Positions 45,873 to 55,514 of a stretch of 64,000 bases of DNA are shown one piece after another; position 1 is the first letter of the stretch, and each line of letters opens with the position of its first letter. The stretch is taken from the NCBI RefSeq assembly GCF_001297125.1, contig NZ_LHPC01000030.1, positions 1 to 64,000 of the forward strand. Direction: 5' to 3'. The notes beneath the pieces were generated by a model. That model did not search any database. It worked only from the letters and a program-made list of their open reading frames with translations, and had not been told where the DNA came from. The position numbers and the translations under genes were made by a program. The stretch is from Pseudomonas sp. RIT-PI-q. Its GTDB lineage: Bacteria; Pseudomonadota; Gammaproteobacteria; Pseudomonadales; Pseudomonadaceae.

Positions 45873-48800
45873 ATGAACTTCGACATCGAACCAGCCTTAC
45901 CACCGCCGTTCAGACCGGACGCTCACTACCAGCACCTGACCCGCGTTATCCCTCATTGGCTGACGCAGGCCTCCAGACAAAAACGCGATGCGCTTTCGAA
46001 AACCAAGCCACGTCTGCCCGACGCAATCAAGAATGCACCCCGCAGTCAACACGCAGAATTGAGCACATTGAATGCTCGCCACTGGACGGCTCAAAACCGG
46101 GTTGATCAGACCCTTATGCGTCTGCAGAACGCCAGTGCATTCTCCGCCCCCCTGCTTCAGGCCGCCATCAAGCAGCGTTTCAATCTGGATCTGGACGTCA
46201 GCCAGACGTTCCTGCGCCTGTACATCCCCGCGCACCTCCCTTGGCTGCGATTGAAATCCGGTGCTGCGCGCATCTGGACCGTATCGCTGCTGGATGCCGC
46301 GCTGCACAACTTCGAAAGCGCCGAAACCGAAACCGACGCCTTTGAGCCTGCGTCGACTTACATCACACCGCCCTCTTCCACCGGGCAGTTCAAAACACTG
46401 CCGCAGATTCTGCAGACGATGCCTATCGCAGCGTTCGCCCTGCTGTGCCGTGAACTCGACATCGGCGAGCGCTATAAACAGTATCTCGAAGATAACCTGG
46501 GCATCAGCAATCCAGTGGCGGCGGCGATTCTGCAACCGAACATTCGCCAGAGCCAGCAAACCGCCCTGACCGCTGCGCTGCACATGGCACAGATGCAAAA
46601 CCTGCTGGATAGCGATGTCCATCGCCTGATCCTCAGCCTGGTCGACAACCGGCCGCTTACGCGTTTGCACCGACAGCCATGGCGATGCCATGAACTGACA
46701 ATCATGAATGCCCGCCTGACCGGCATTCTGCTGTTTGCTCCGGAACTGCAGCGCGCCCGCGAAGCGGTCCGGGTAGTGGCCTATATCCCTGACGACCCCG
46801 AGCATCCGATCAAGGAATACGCCTCGCCTGCTGCATTCGCCGAGGAGCTAAGCCAGCGCCTGCGCGATCCGGCCTATCAACAATTCTTCAGCCGCTTCGT
46901 AGACCATGAGGATCGCGGGTACTTCTTCGCTCAATTGAATAGCCAACTCAGCCCCATTACCTGGCAACCGGTGCAACCTGGCGATCCGCGTCCGACCTGG
47001 AGAGAAACCCCCAACCAGCGCCCGAACCTGCAAATGGTGGCAACGCCGATCGAAGGCGACCTGTGGATTCATCTCTATCAACGCCAACTCGACAAGATCC
47101 TTAATGATGCGCGTGTCATCGCCATCTCCACCGCCACCGTCGACCGCAAAGCGCGCTGGGCGTTATGGGACTCCTTCACGGAAATCGCCTCGGCACTGCT
47201 GAACATCGCAGCCTTCATTGCGCTGCCGTTCGTGCCGTTCCTCGGCGAACTGATGCTGGCGTACATCGCGTACCAATTGCTCGACGACACCTTCGAAAGC
47301 ATCGTCGATTGGGCTGAAGGCCAGACGACAGAAGCGTTCGAACATTTCATGGCGCTGGTCGAATCTGCGGTGCAACTGGGCACCTTCGCCGCGGGTGGCG
47401 CGATTGCAGTCAGCGAATTTCGCGCGGTGCTGCCGCGGGAAATCGTGCAGTTCATCGACCGCTTTAATTCAGTGAAACGACCGAATGACGACAGCCGTTA
47501 CTGGAAGCCTGACCTGACGGCTTACGAGCATTCCGTCGCACTTCCAAAAGACGCGAAACCTGACGCGACGGGATTGCACCAGCATCAAGGCAAAACCCTG
47601 CTGACACTCGACGACAACCTGTACTCAGTTAAAAAGCTGACCGGTCAGCATCGCATCGAACACCCCACTCGCCCCGAGGCCTACCAACCGACCCTGAGGC
47701 ACAACGACCAAGGCGCCTGGCAGACTGAACTCGATCAACCACTGACCTGGGACCAGGCCACTTTGCTGCGGCGCATCGGCCCGGACATGCAAGGTTTTTC
47801 CGCGAGCGAGCGCGAACGCATGCTGACCATCAGCGGCTGCCACGAAGACGTCCTGCGCAAAATGCATGTGAATACCGAGCAAATGCCACCGCTGCTGGCC
47901 GACACGTTGAAACGCTTCAAGATTGACCGGAATCTTCAGACTTTCATCGAGCAAATCGGCAGCGATCGTCCAGACGAGTACCTGAAGGCCGATCCGGTGA
48001 TGCAACTGGAACTGCTCTGCGACTACGCTTTCTGGCCGGCGGATCAAGGGCTGCGACTGGTCGATCCGACAGGGAAAACCGTCTGGGAACGCGTCATTGC
48101 CGACCAACTCGTGGTACAGGTCAATCAAGCGCAACTGGACAATGGCGGCCTGATCAAAACGCTCCTGCCAACACTCGACGATGCCGGCGCGAGATCACTG
48201 CGCCGCACCCTGGCCGAGCTCACCGAAGCCAAGCGGGAAAGCCTTTTCAGCCAGCAGTACCGCCGACTCGAACACGCTGCGCGCCCCTTGGTGCAGCGAA
48301 TCATCGACACCGAGCCTGGCTTGCCCACCAGCCTCGCCGAAGCGCTGCTCGACACCACCAGCGCCCAGGAACGGCAGCAACTGGAGCGAGGAACGGTGTC
48401 GAAACGCCTCACGGATCTGGCGCAAGAAGCAGGCCTGCAAGTGCGGGTGACTCGCACTTATGAAGGCCTCGAGTTGCACTCGACGCGTAACAATCTCGAC
48501 ACCGATCGCTTGGTGTTACACACGCTGGAGCACTTGCCTGGATGGTCGGGACAACTGCAACTGGAGATCCGCCAATACGCTCACGACGGACTGTTGATCG
48601 ACCGCATCGGCAACCCCGACGCCCTTTCGCGCAAGGTTCTGGTGTTGACCGATGCAGGCGCCTATCAAGCCTACGATGAGGCGGGCGAGCCGCTCAACAA
48701 CACCGACACTCTCTATTCCAGTCTGTTGCAGGCGCTGCCCGACAGTGAGCGAATCGCCCTGAATATCAACATCGGAGAAGGCGAAAGATTCAAACAGCTA

Positions 48801-50837
48801 ATTTGCACCCACGCCGTCAATCGTGAAATGTTGCGTGCGTTGCTGGCGCAACAGCCGATCCTCAAGCCCACCTATGATCCGGCGGTGATGCGTTTGCTGG
48901 GCGGGTCGGATGGCTATCGGCGGATGCCGGCCAACACGCCTTCCTTGCAAAGCCACATCTACCGGCTGTTTCCCCATCTGACACCAGAGGCACTCGAGGC
49001 CTTTGCCGAGCGATTGCAACGAAATCCCGGCGGGCCACGTGCCGAACTCCAGCGCCTGTTCAATCAACACGCGCAATTGTTCGATGAACTGAATGCGTGG
49101 CGTGACGCGATACCGCTGTTTGTCCCGGATACGTCAATCAGATTGAGCGTCGAGCAATACGCCACGCAACGGCAAGGGCGCAGGGAGATGACAGGCCGGT
49201 TACTGGACTGCTGGCGCCGCCAGGCCACACACGACAGCGCCAATGACGAACCGCTTTCCTTCAATTTCTCCCAGCCGATTTGGGGAGAGCTGCCCAGGCT
49301 GACCGTTGATTTCCCTCAGGTGCGCAACCTGCTGCTTGAAGGCCATCGCGCCACGCGCGGTGTGAATGATTTTTTGAAGGGATTTTCCGGACTCAATCGT
49401 CTGGCGATGCGCGATTTCGAATTGGGTCAGTTGCCGGATGCCATTGCGCGCTGGCCGCAACTCAGCGAACTGATCCTCAGCGATTGCGCAGTGACCCTCA
49501 CCGAACAGAATCAGGCCACCCTTTCGGCCCTGAAGCACTTGCGCGTGCTCGATCTGTACAAAAATCCGCTCGGTGTGTCCCCCTCTCTGGAGAACATGCC
49601 TGAATTGAACTACATCGACCTTTCCAGCACCGGCCTGCACCAACTTCCCCCCGGATTGCTGACGCGGCCACGCCTGCGAACGGCCTTGCTCAATGACAAC
49701 CGGATCGAGGAACTGCCGGCCGCACTTTTCAGCCTGCCCAACAAAACCCAGGAGGGTTTCGACCTGGGAGGAAATCCGATTTCCACCGCAGGCCGTGAAC
49801 GCATAAAGATTCATTTCAACCTGACTGATCGCGACTTCGGCATCTTCGCCGAACAGGCCGATATCCGGCGCCTGCAAGTGCTTTATCCGCGACTGGATCA
49901 GGAAGAGGCCAGTGCGTTCATCTACCGCCAGCCTGGGTCGCTGGCCGAGGGCCGAGTCGAACTGGCACACCTGGAAACCGAGTACGACACCTTGCGCAAC
50001 GAACTGGCCGCCTGGACTGCCGACATCCCCGCGCTTCACCCGGTCAGCGGCGAACCCTTTACCCCACAGCAAGTGATGATCGAACACGCCACCCGCGATG
50101 AATTCAAACAGCGGGTGGAACGCTGCTGGCGCCGAGAGACTGACCTGGACGATTTCAATCAGGACAACGAGCCCAGCCATGAGCTGACGCTGAGCACCAT
50201 CATCACCGGCGAACTGCCTGTATTGCAGGCGGACTTCAGCCATGTGTCACTGCTGTACATGCACAGTGACGCCGGACTGACCTCCGGCGCCGGGCGTTTT
50301 CTACAGAGTTTTCCTCAACTGAAGAGCCTGACCATCCGTGATTACGCACTGCACGAAATGCCTGAAGCCCTCTTCAGAATGGGCAAGTTGACGTCGCTGG
50401 CACTGAGCGAATGTGAAATTACCCTGACCGCTCAAGCCGTGCAGGCACTGGCGCAGCTGGAGCAACTCGACTATCTGGACCTGAGCAACAACCCGCTGGG
50501 ATTGGCTCCCGACGTCAGTCAGATGCCGGATCTATCCACCCTGCTGCTGACCCATACGGGTATCACTGAACTGCCGCCGGGCCTGCTGAATCTGACACGA
50601 CTGGATGTCGCCGACCTGAGTGACAACGCGATCACCCACATCCCCCACGACATCCTGGAGCTGCCACTGGAAATCGCCGAAAGCATCAACCTGAGGGGTA
50701 ATCCGCTGAATGCGCAGAGCGTGCAAACACTGATCGCTTACTTCAAAAAAACCAGCACCGATTTCGGCGTCGAAGCCGTGATCGAACAGGCTGAAATGGA
50801 GGTGTCGACTTCCGAGGACTCTGATGTCGACGAGTGA
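45873..50837 (+). CDS. Giant LRR protein of the DUF6543/NEL-effector-like group, no NEL domain
   Basis: 1654 residues. The N-terminal 420 residues are helical with a DUF6543 (dermonecrotic-toxin-like) look. A hydrophobic stretch at about 435-510 (SALLNIAAFIALPFVPFLGE, then LLDDTFESIVDWAEG) is typical of this group. Two copies of a module of about 310 residues follow, each a helical linker (for example TGRLLDCWRRQ; KQRVERCWRRE) plus a leucine-rich-repeat block (about 1165-1300 and 1480-1620; LPxxLxxLxxLxxLxLSxN-type). The protein ends in an acidic tail. I see no NEL ubiquitin-ligase domain, which such proteins often carry C-terminally. No signal peptide. RBS before the ATG is weak. Function unknown; an effector or interbacterial toxin role is inference. 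Confidence 0.82.
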   Translation: MNFDIEPALPPPFRPDAHYQHLTRVIPHWLTQASRQKRDALSKTKPRLPDAIKNAPRSQHAELSTLNARHWTAQNRVDQTLMRLQNASAFSAPLLQAAIKQRFNLDLDVSQTFLRLYIPAHLPWLRLKSGAARIWTVSLLDAALHNFESAETETDAFEPASTYITPPSSTGQFKTLPQILQTMPIAAFALLCRELDIGERYKQYLEDNLGISNPVAAAILQPNIRQSQQTALTAALHMAQMQNLLDSDVHRLILSLVDNRPLTRLHRQPWRCHELTIMNARLTGILLFAPELQRAREAVRVVAYIPDDPEHPIKEYASPAAFAEELSQRLRDPAYQQFFSRFVDHEDRGYFFAQLNSQLSPITWQPVQPGDPRPTWRETPNQRPNLQMVATPIEGDLWIHLYQRQLDKILNDARVIAISTATVDRKARWALWDSFTEIASALLNIAAFIALPFVPFLGELMLAYIAYQLLDDTFESIVDWAEGQTTEAFEHFMALVESAVQLGTFAAGGAIAVSEFRAVLPREIVQFIDRFNSVKRPNDDSRYWKPDLTAYEHSVALPKDAKPDATGLHQHQGKTLLTLDDNLYSVKKLTGQHRIEHPTRPEAYQPTLRHNDQGAWQTELDQPLTWDQATLLRRIGPDMQGFSASERERMLTISGCHEDVLRKMHVNTEQMPPLLADTLKRFKIDRNLQTFIEQIGSDRPDEYLKADPVMQLELLCDYAFWPADQGLRLVDPTGKTVWERVIADQLVVQVNQAQLDNGGLIKTLLPTLDDAGARSLRRTLAELTEAKRESLFSQQYRRLEHAARPLVQRIIDTEPGLPTSLAEALLDTTSAQERQQLERGTVSKRLTDLAQEAGLQVRVTRTYEGLELHSTRNNLDTDRLVLHTLEHLPGWSGQLQLEIRQYAHDGLLIDRIGNPDALSRKVLVLTDAGAYQAYDEAGEPLNNTDTLYSSLLQALPDSERIALNINIGEGERFKQLICTHAVNREMLRALLAQQPILKPTYDPAVMRLLGGSDGYRRMPANTPSLQSHIYRLFPHLTPEALEAFAERLQRNPGGPRAELQRLFNQHAQLFDELNAWRDAIPLFVPDTSIRLSVEQYATQRQGRREMTGRLLDCWRRQATHDSANDEPLSFNFSQPIWGELPRLTVDFPQVRNLLLEGHRATRGVNDFLKGFSGLNRLAMRDFELGQLPDAIARWPQLSELILSDCAVTLTEQNQATLSALKHLRVLDLYKNPLGVSPSLENMPELNYIDLSSTGLHQLPPGLLTRPRLRTALLNDNRIEELPAALFSLPNKTQEGFDLGGNPISTAGRERIKIHFNLTDRDFGIFAEQADIRRLQVLYPRLDQEEASAFIYRQPGSLAEGRVELAHLETEYDTLRNELAAWTADIPALHPVSGEPFTPQQVMIEHATRDEFKQRVERCWRRETDLDDFNQDNEPSHELTLSTIITGELPVLQADFSHVSLLYMHSDAGLTSGAGRFLQSFPQLKSLTIRDYALHEMPEALFRMGKLTSLALSECEITLTAQAVQALAQLEQLDYLDLSNNPLGLAPDVSQMPDLSTLLLTHTGITELPPGLLNLTRLDVADLSDNAITHIPHDILELPLEIAESINLRGNPLNAQSVQTLIAYFKKTSTDFGVEAVIEQAEMEVSTSEDSDVDE

Positions 50838-50849
50838 CCGGCGCCAGCC

Positions 50850-51830
50850 TTAACCGCGCTCCGACGGCACCGACGACAATTCGAACGGACTGCTGCTGCG
50901 CCGCTGGTTGCGATCTTCGCGCGGCGTGGCGCCGAAGAAGTTGCGGTAGGCGCTGGAGAAGTGCGGCCCCGAGGAGAAGCCACACGACAGGCCGATCTGG
51001 ATGATCGACTTGCTGGTTTGCATCAACATCTGCCGGGCCTTGTTCAGGCGCAGTTCCAGGTAATACTGGCTCGGCACGCGGTTGAGGTATTGCTTGAAGA
51101 TGCGTTCCAACTGCCGACGGGACACGCACACGTGCTGGGCGATTTCGTCGGTGGTCAGCGGTTCTTCGATGTTGGCTTCCATCAGCAACACCGCTTGGGT
51201 GAGCTTCGGATGGCTGGAACCGAGGCGGTTTTGCAGCGGAATGCGTTGGCGTTCGCCGCCTTCGCGGATGCGCTCGACCACCAGTTCTTCGGAGACCGCG
51301 CCCGCCAGTTCGGCGCCGTGATCACGGGCCAGCACCGCCAACAGCAAGTCGAGTACCGACAAGCCACCGCAGGCCGTCAGGCGATCACGATCCCAGTCGA
51401 ACAGATGACTGGTGGCGATGACTTTCGGAAAGCGTTCGGCGAAATCGTCCTGCCAGCGCCAGTGCACAGCAGCGCGGTAACCGTCGAGCAAACCGAGTTG
51501 CGCCAACGGGTAAACACCGGCCGACAAACCGCCGATCACGCAACCGGCACGCACCAATTGCTTGAGCGAACTGCTGAGCGCCGGCGCAAGCGAGGTCGGC
51601 GGCTCATCGGCGAGCAGGAACAGTTTCTGGAAGTTTTCGAGTTTGCCGGCCCACGGTTCACCCGGCAATTGCCAGGCGCCTTCGGCTGGCGGTTCGGCCT
51701 GCAAGAACGACAGTTCGTAGACCACGTCCGGATGCACACGCTGGGCAACACGCAAGGCCTCCTCAGCCAGCGCAAGCGTCAGTGCTTTAGTGCTGGGCCA
51801 AATCAGGAAACCAATTCGATGGGCAGTCAT
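50850..51830 (-). CDS. argR: Arginine-responsive AraC-family regulator ArgR
   Basis: Pseudomonas ArgR: 326 residues, an N-terminal DJ-1/GATase-1-like sensor domain (about 1-190; VIGGLSAGVYPLAQLGLL) and a C-terminal AraC HTH pair (about 225-310; EIAQHVCVSRRQLERIFK and IIQIGLSCGFSSGPHFSSAY). It activates aru and aot operons and controls other arginine genes. Last gene of the aotJQMOP-argR run. Start at 51830 (MTAHRIGFLIW) is the family start; the frame is open to 51875. Confidence 0.95.
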   Translation of the reverse strand: MTAHRIGFLIWPSTKALTLALAEEALRVAQRVHPDVVYELSFLQAEPPAEGAWQLPGEPWAGKLENFQKLFLLADEPPTSLAPALSSSLKQLVRAGCVIGGLSAGVYPLAQLGLLDGYRAAVHWRWQDDFAERFPKVIATSHLFDWDRDRLTACGGLSVLDLLLAVLARDHGAELAGAVSEELVVERIREGGERQRIPLQNRLGSSHPKLTQAVLLMEANIEEPLTTDEIAQHVCVSRRQLERIFKQYLNRVPSQYYLELRLNKARQMLMQTSKSIIQIGLSCGFSSGPHFSSAYRNFFGATPREDRNQRRSSSPFELSSVPSERG

Positions 51831-51944
51831 GGCGGGCAATCCGAAACGAAGAACAGTGATGAAGGCATGGGCCAATGCTAGCCCGTAAATGAACGCAAAT
51901 CCCGAAACCGGCCCCGACCAACTGTGGGAACTGACTTGCCTCCC

Positions 51945-52048
51945 CCCTGTAGGAGCTGTCGAGTGAAACGAGGCTGCGATCTTTTGATCCTGGCTTTTTA
52001 AAAGATCAAAAGATCGCAGCCTCGTTTCACTCGACAGCTCCTACAGGG
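51945..52048. repeat. Perfect 45-bp inverted repeat between argR and aotP
   Basis: Arms 51945-51989 and 52004-52048 are exact complements with a 14-nt loop. They share CCCTGTAGGAGCTG with the REPs but continue as TCGAGTGAAACGAGGCTGCG. The hairpin lies within the operon and could shape argR expression. Confidence 0.92.
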
Positions 52049-52132
52049 GATCCGACAAGTCCGCTCCGGGATTGGGGCCGGCTTCTGGATTGCGAAGCAT
52101 GCACTATCCCGGTGCGCAACGGGAGTTCGGTT

Positions 52133-52897
52133 TCACTTGAGACTGCCCGAGAGGAATTGCTGCAAACGCTCGGACTGTGGATTGACCAGTACCTCGCGCG
52201 GGTTGCCGCTTTCTTCGACCACGCCTTTGTGCAGGAACACCAACTGGTTCGACACTTCGCGGGCGAAGCCCATTTCGTGCGTGACCACGACCATGGTCCG
52301 GCCTTCCAGCGCCAGGGCTTGCATCACCTTCAGCACGTCGCCAACCAGTTCCGGGTCGAGGGCCGAGGTCGGTTCGTCGAACAGCATCACCTCGGGTTCC
52401 ATCGCCAGCGCACGGGCAATCGCCACACGCTGTTGTTCGCCGCCAGACATGTGGCCCGGGTAAGCGTCTTTGCGATGAGCCACGCCGACCTTGTTCAGGT
52501 AGTGCTCGGCCTTCTCGCGGGCTTCGGCCTTGGACATGCCGAGGACGTGGACCGGCGCTTCCATGATGTTTTCCAGCGCGGTCATGTGCGACCACAAGTT
52601 GAAATGCTGGAACACCATCGACAGGCGCGAACGCATGCGCTGCAGCTGTTTCGGGTCGGCGGCTTTCAGCGCGCCGTCCTTGTTGGCGACCAGTTTCAGC
52701 TCTTCGTTATTGAGCAGAATCTTGCCCGCGTGCGGCTGCTCCAGCAGGTTGATGCAGCGCAGGAAGGTACTTTTGCCGGAGCCACTGGAGCCGATGATGC
52801 TGATCACATCGCCAGCCGCCGCTTTCAGGGACACGCCCTTGAGCACTTCGTGACTGCCATAGCGTTTATGCAGGTCTTGGACTTCAAGTTTGTACAT
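52133..52897 (-). CDS. aotP: Arginine/ornithine ABC transporter ATP-binding protein
   Basis: 254-residue ATPase of a polar amino acid ABC importer: Walker A GSSGSGKST, Q-loop VFQHFNLW, signature MSGGEQQRVAIARAL, Walker B VMLFDEPTSALDPE, H-loop VTHEMGFA. Start at 52897 (MYKLEVQDLHKRYG); 15 bp of extra open frame precede it. Confidence 0.95.
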   Translation of the reverse strand: MYKLEVQDLHKRYGSHEVLKGVSLKAAAGDVISIIGSSGSGKSTFLRCINLLEQPHAGKILLNNEELKLVANKDGALKAADPKQLQRMRSRLSMVFQHFNLWSHMTALENIMEAPVHVLGMSKAEAREKAEHYLNKVGVAHRKDAYPGHMSGGEQQRVAIARALAMEPEVMLFDEPTSALDPELVGDVLKVMQALALEGRTMVVVTHEMGFAREVSNQLVFLHKGVVEESGNPREVLVNPQSERLQQFLSGSLK

Positions 52898-52924
52898 GCG
52901 GTCGGTTCTCACAAAAACAGTCAG

Positions 52925-54037
52925 TCAGTCGTTGAGCAAGCGCCCGTGACGCAGCGCTTCGCGCCCCGCCACCTTGGCCAGCCAGAAACCGGGTTGGGCA
53001 TAACGCAGCCGTTCAATGGCAAACAGCACCCCGGACGTACCAGCACACACCGTGCTGACCCGATCCGATAACGGATCGATCACTTCGAAAATCTCGTCGC
53101 CGGCCTCGATCCACTCACCGGGTTTACGCAAAAAGCTGATCACGCCAGGGTGCGGCGCGAACAGCAATTCGGTGCCTTCGAACGGCATGCCTTCGCACGC
53201 GTCTTGCGCAGGTTTGGGCCATTCGCCGCTGATCAACCCTTGCTCGGCGAGGAACGCCAGAATGCCTTCGGCGTGGAACTCAGCCTGGGTACGACCGGTG
53301 TCGGCCTGCCCGCCCAGCTCAATGGTCGTCGCCAGGCAGGCCAGTGGAATTTGCGCGTCCGGGAACAGGCGCGACAAACGCAACCACGGCAGTGAACAGG
53401 CTTCATCAAAGGAACTGCCGCCGGAATCTTCCGCCAGCAGCCCAACCTTGACGTCGAGGTGCGCGGCGAGCGAACGCCATTGCGGCCAGTGTTGCGGCAA
53501 CGCGTACATGTGCAGCGCCGCTTCGGCATCGCAATGCAAGTCCAGCACCACGTCGGCGGTGCAGGCATGGCTGAGCAAGATGCGCTGCATGCCTTGCAAC
53601 TGACTGGCGGCCGGTGGCAATGCGGCGAGCACATCGCTCATGGCTTGGCGGATCAAACGGATATTGGCGTGCGGATCATCGCCCAGGTGCCCGTCCAGCT
53701 CGGCGGCCACTGGCGCACTGAGCTCGACGAAATCCCGGTTGAAGTTCTTGCCGCTGCCCGCTTCGAAACGCCCTTGATGATTGCCTTGCAGCAGTTGACC
53801 GAGGCCCAGTGGGTTGGCCACTGGCACCAGCTCGATCACACCATTGAGCAAGCCTTGGGATTCGAGTTCGGCCAGGCGCTTTTTCAGCTCCCAGGCCGTG
53901 CGCATCCCCGGCAGTTCATCGGCGTGCAGGCTGGCCTGAATGTAGGCCTTGCGCTCGCCAGCTCCGAAGCGGAACACCGAAATCTGGCGCTCGCTGCCCA
54001 GGTGGCTCCACGGCAATGCATGATCGATGCGTTCCAT
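52925..54037 (-). CDS. aotO: Succinylglutamate desuccinylase/aspartoacylase-family protein AotO
   Basis: 370 residues, Zn-carboxypeptidase-like: QASLHADELPGMRTAWELKKRL (Zn ligands H and E), FNRDFVEL, VLDLHCDAEAALH. It sits between transporter genes in the aot operon; its enzymatic role is unproven, and it is not required for uptake according to work on P. aeruginosa as I recall it. Confidence 0.9.
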   Translation of the reverse strand: MERIDHALPWSHLGSERQISVFRFGAGERKAYIQASLHADELPGMRTAWELKKRLAELESQGLLNGVIELVPVANPLGLGQLLQGNHQGRFEAGSGKNFNRDFVELSAPVAAELDGHLGDDPHANIRLIRQAMSDVLAALPPAASQLQGMQRILLSHACTADVVLDLHCDAEAALHMYALPQHWPQWRSLAAHLDVKVGLLAEDSGGSSFDEACSLPWLRLSRLFPDAQIPLACLATTIELGGQADTGRTQAEFHAEGILAFLAEQGLISGEWPKPAQDACEGMPFEGTELLFAPHPGVISFLRKPGEWIEAGDEIFEVIDPLSDRVSTVCAGTSGVLFAIERLRYAQPGFWLAKVAGREALRHGRLLND

Positions 54038-54038
54038 A

Positions 54039-54737
54039 TCAGTGCTTCCGCGGGGCCAGATAGCCCAGCCAGCGGCGCTCGGCCAGTTTGAACAGCTTCA
54101 CCAGAATGAAGGTCAGGCACAGGTAGAACACGCCGGCGGTGATGTAGGCCTCGAACGGCAAGTAGAACTGAGCGTTGACCGTGCGCGCGGCACCGGTGAT
54201 GTCGATCAGGGTCACGATGGACGCCAGACTGGTGGTCTGCAGCATCATGATCACTTCGTTGCTGTACTGCGGCAGCGCTCGACGCAGGGCCGATGGCAAC
54301 AGGATGCGCTTGTACATTTTGTAGCGCGACATGCCCATGGCCTTGGCGGCTTCGATCTCACCGTTCGGCGTGGCTCGCAGGCTGCCGGCGATGATTTCGG
54401 CGGTGTAGGCGCTGGTGTTGATCGCAAAAGCGAGGCACGCACAGAACGTCGCACTCGACAGCCACGGCCACAAGAAACTTTCACGCACCGCTTCGAATTG
54501 CGCCAGGCCGTAGTAGATCAAAAACAGCTGCACCAGCATCGGCGTGCCGCGGATCACGTAGGTGTAGAGCCAGGCGCTCATGTTGACGGCCGCATTCTTC
54601 GAGACGCGCATCAAGCCCAGCGGCAAGGCGCACAGCAGGCCGAAAAACAGCGACAGCGCGAGCAATTTGAGGGTGGTCACCAGGCCGCCGAAGTACAGCG
54701 GCAAGGCCTCCCAAATGACGTTGTAGTCGAAGATCAT
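54039..54737 (-). CDS. aotM: Arginine/ornithine ABC transporter permease AotM
   Basis: 232 residues, HisM type with about five TM segments; the EAA loop reads EIEAAKAMGMSRYKMYKRILLP. One base separates it from aotO; it overlaps aotQ by 4 bp. Confidence 0.94.
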   Translation of the reverse strand: MIFDYNVIWEALPLYFGGLVTTLKLLALSLFFGLLCALPLGLMRVSKNAAVNMSAWLYTYVIRGTPMLVQLFLIYYGLAQFEAVRESFLWPWLSSATFCACLAFAINTSAYTAEIIAGSLRATPNGEIEAAKAMGMSRYKMYKRILLPSALRRALPQYSNEVIMMLQTTSLASIVTLIDITGAARTVNAQFYLPFEAYITAGVFYLCLTFILVKLFKLAERRWLGYLAPRKH

Positions 54738-55423
54738 AGATCAGCCGCCCTTACGCCTACCGAGTAGCGCTTCTCAAGGTGACGCAATGCCAGCAACGAG
54801 ACGCTGGTGATCACCAGGTACATCGCCGCCACTGCGAGGAAGAAGGTGAAAGGCTCGCGGGTGGCATCTGCCGCCTGCTTGGCCTTGAACATCATGTCTT
54901 GCAGCCCCACCACCGAAATCAGCGCGGTGGCCTTGGTCAGTACCAGCCAGTTGTTGGTAAAACCCGGAATCGCCAGACGAATCATCTGCGGCACCAACAC
55001 CCGGAAGAACACCTGGAAACTGCTCATGCCGTACGCCATGCCTGCTTCGGCCTGACCCTTGGGGATCGCCATAAAGGCGCCACGGAAGGTTTCCGACAGG
55101 TACGCACCGAAGATGAAACCCAGGGTGCCAATACCGGCGGCCAACGGGTTGAGGTCGATGTAGTCGTCAAAACCGAGCATCGGCGCAACGCGGTTGAGCA
55201 GGTCCTGACCACCGTAGAAAATCAGCAGGATCAGCACCAGATCGGGAATCCCGCGGATCACCGTGGAATACAGGTCGCCCAGCCAGGCCAGCCAGCGGAT
55301 CGGGGACAGACGCAGCGCAACGCCGATCAGACCCAGAACAATGGCCAGGACCATGGACGACAAGGCGAGCTGAAGCGTCAGCCATGCGCCATCGAGGATG
55401 ACAGCCCCGTAGCCTTTCAACAT
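54734..55423 (-). CDS. aotQ: Arginine/ornithine ABC transporter permease AotQ
   Basis: 229 residues, HisQ type; EAA loop GQAEAGMAYGMSSFQVFFRV. Pairs with AotM to form the membrane channel. Confidence 0.94.
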   Translation of the reverse strand: MLKGYGAVILDGAWLTLQLALSSMVLAIVLGLIGVALRLSPIRWLAWLGDLYSTVIRGIPDLVLILLIFYGGQDLLNRVAPMLGFDDYIDLNPLAAGIGTLGFIFGAYLSETFRGAFMAIPKGQAEAGMAYGMSSFQVFFRVLVPQMIRLAIPGFTNNWLVLTKATALISVVGLQDMMFKAKQAADATREPFTFFLAVAAMYLVITSVSLLALRHLEKRYSVGVRAADL

Positions 55424-55449
55424 GATTCAGGTCCTCGAAAGTTGGGATG

Positions 55450-55493
55450 AAAAAATGGCGCAAACCTCAGTGATCCTGTTGCTTGCGCCATTT
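55450..55493 (-). terminator. Attenuator-like hairpin after aotJ
   Basis: 11-bp stem AAATGGCGCAA/TTGCGCCATTT with a U-run on the minus transcript, between aotJ and aotQ. It would make the binding protein more abundant than the permeases. Confidence 0.75.
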
Positions 55494-55514
55494 CGGACTT
55501 GTCGCCGGGACGTG

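Noticed and set aside
51945..52048. Rho-independent terminator
   Set aside because: The stem is far longer than a terminator and no U-run follows; treated as a palindromic repeat.
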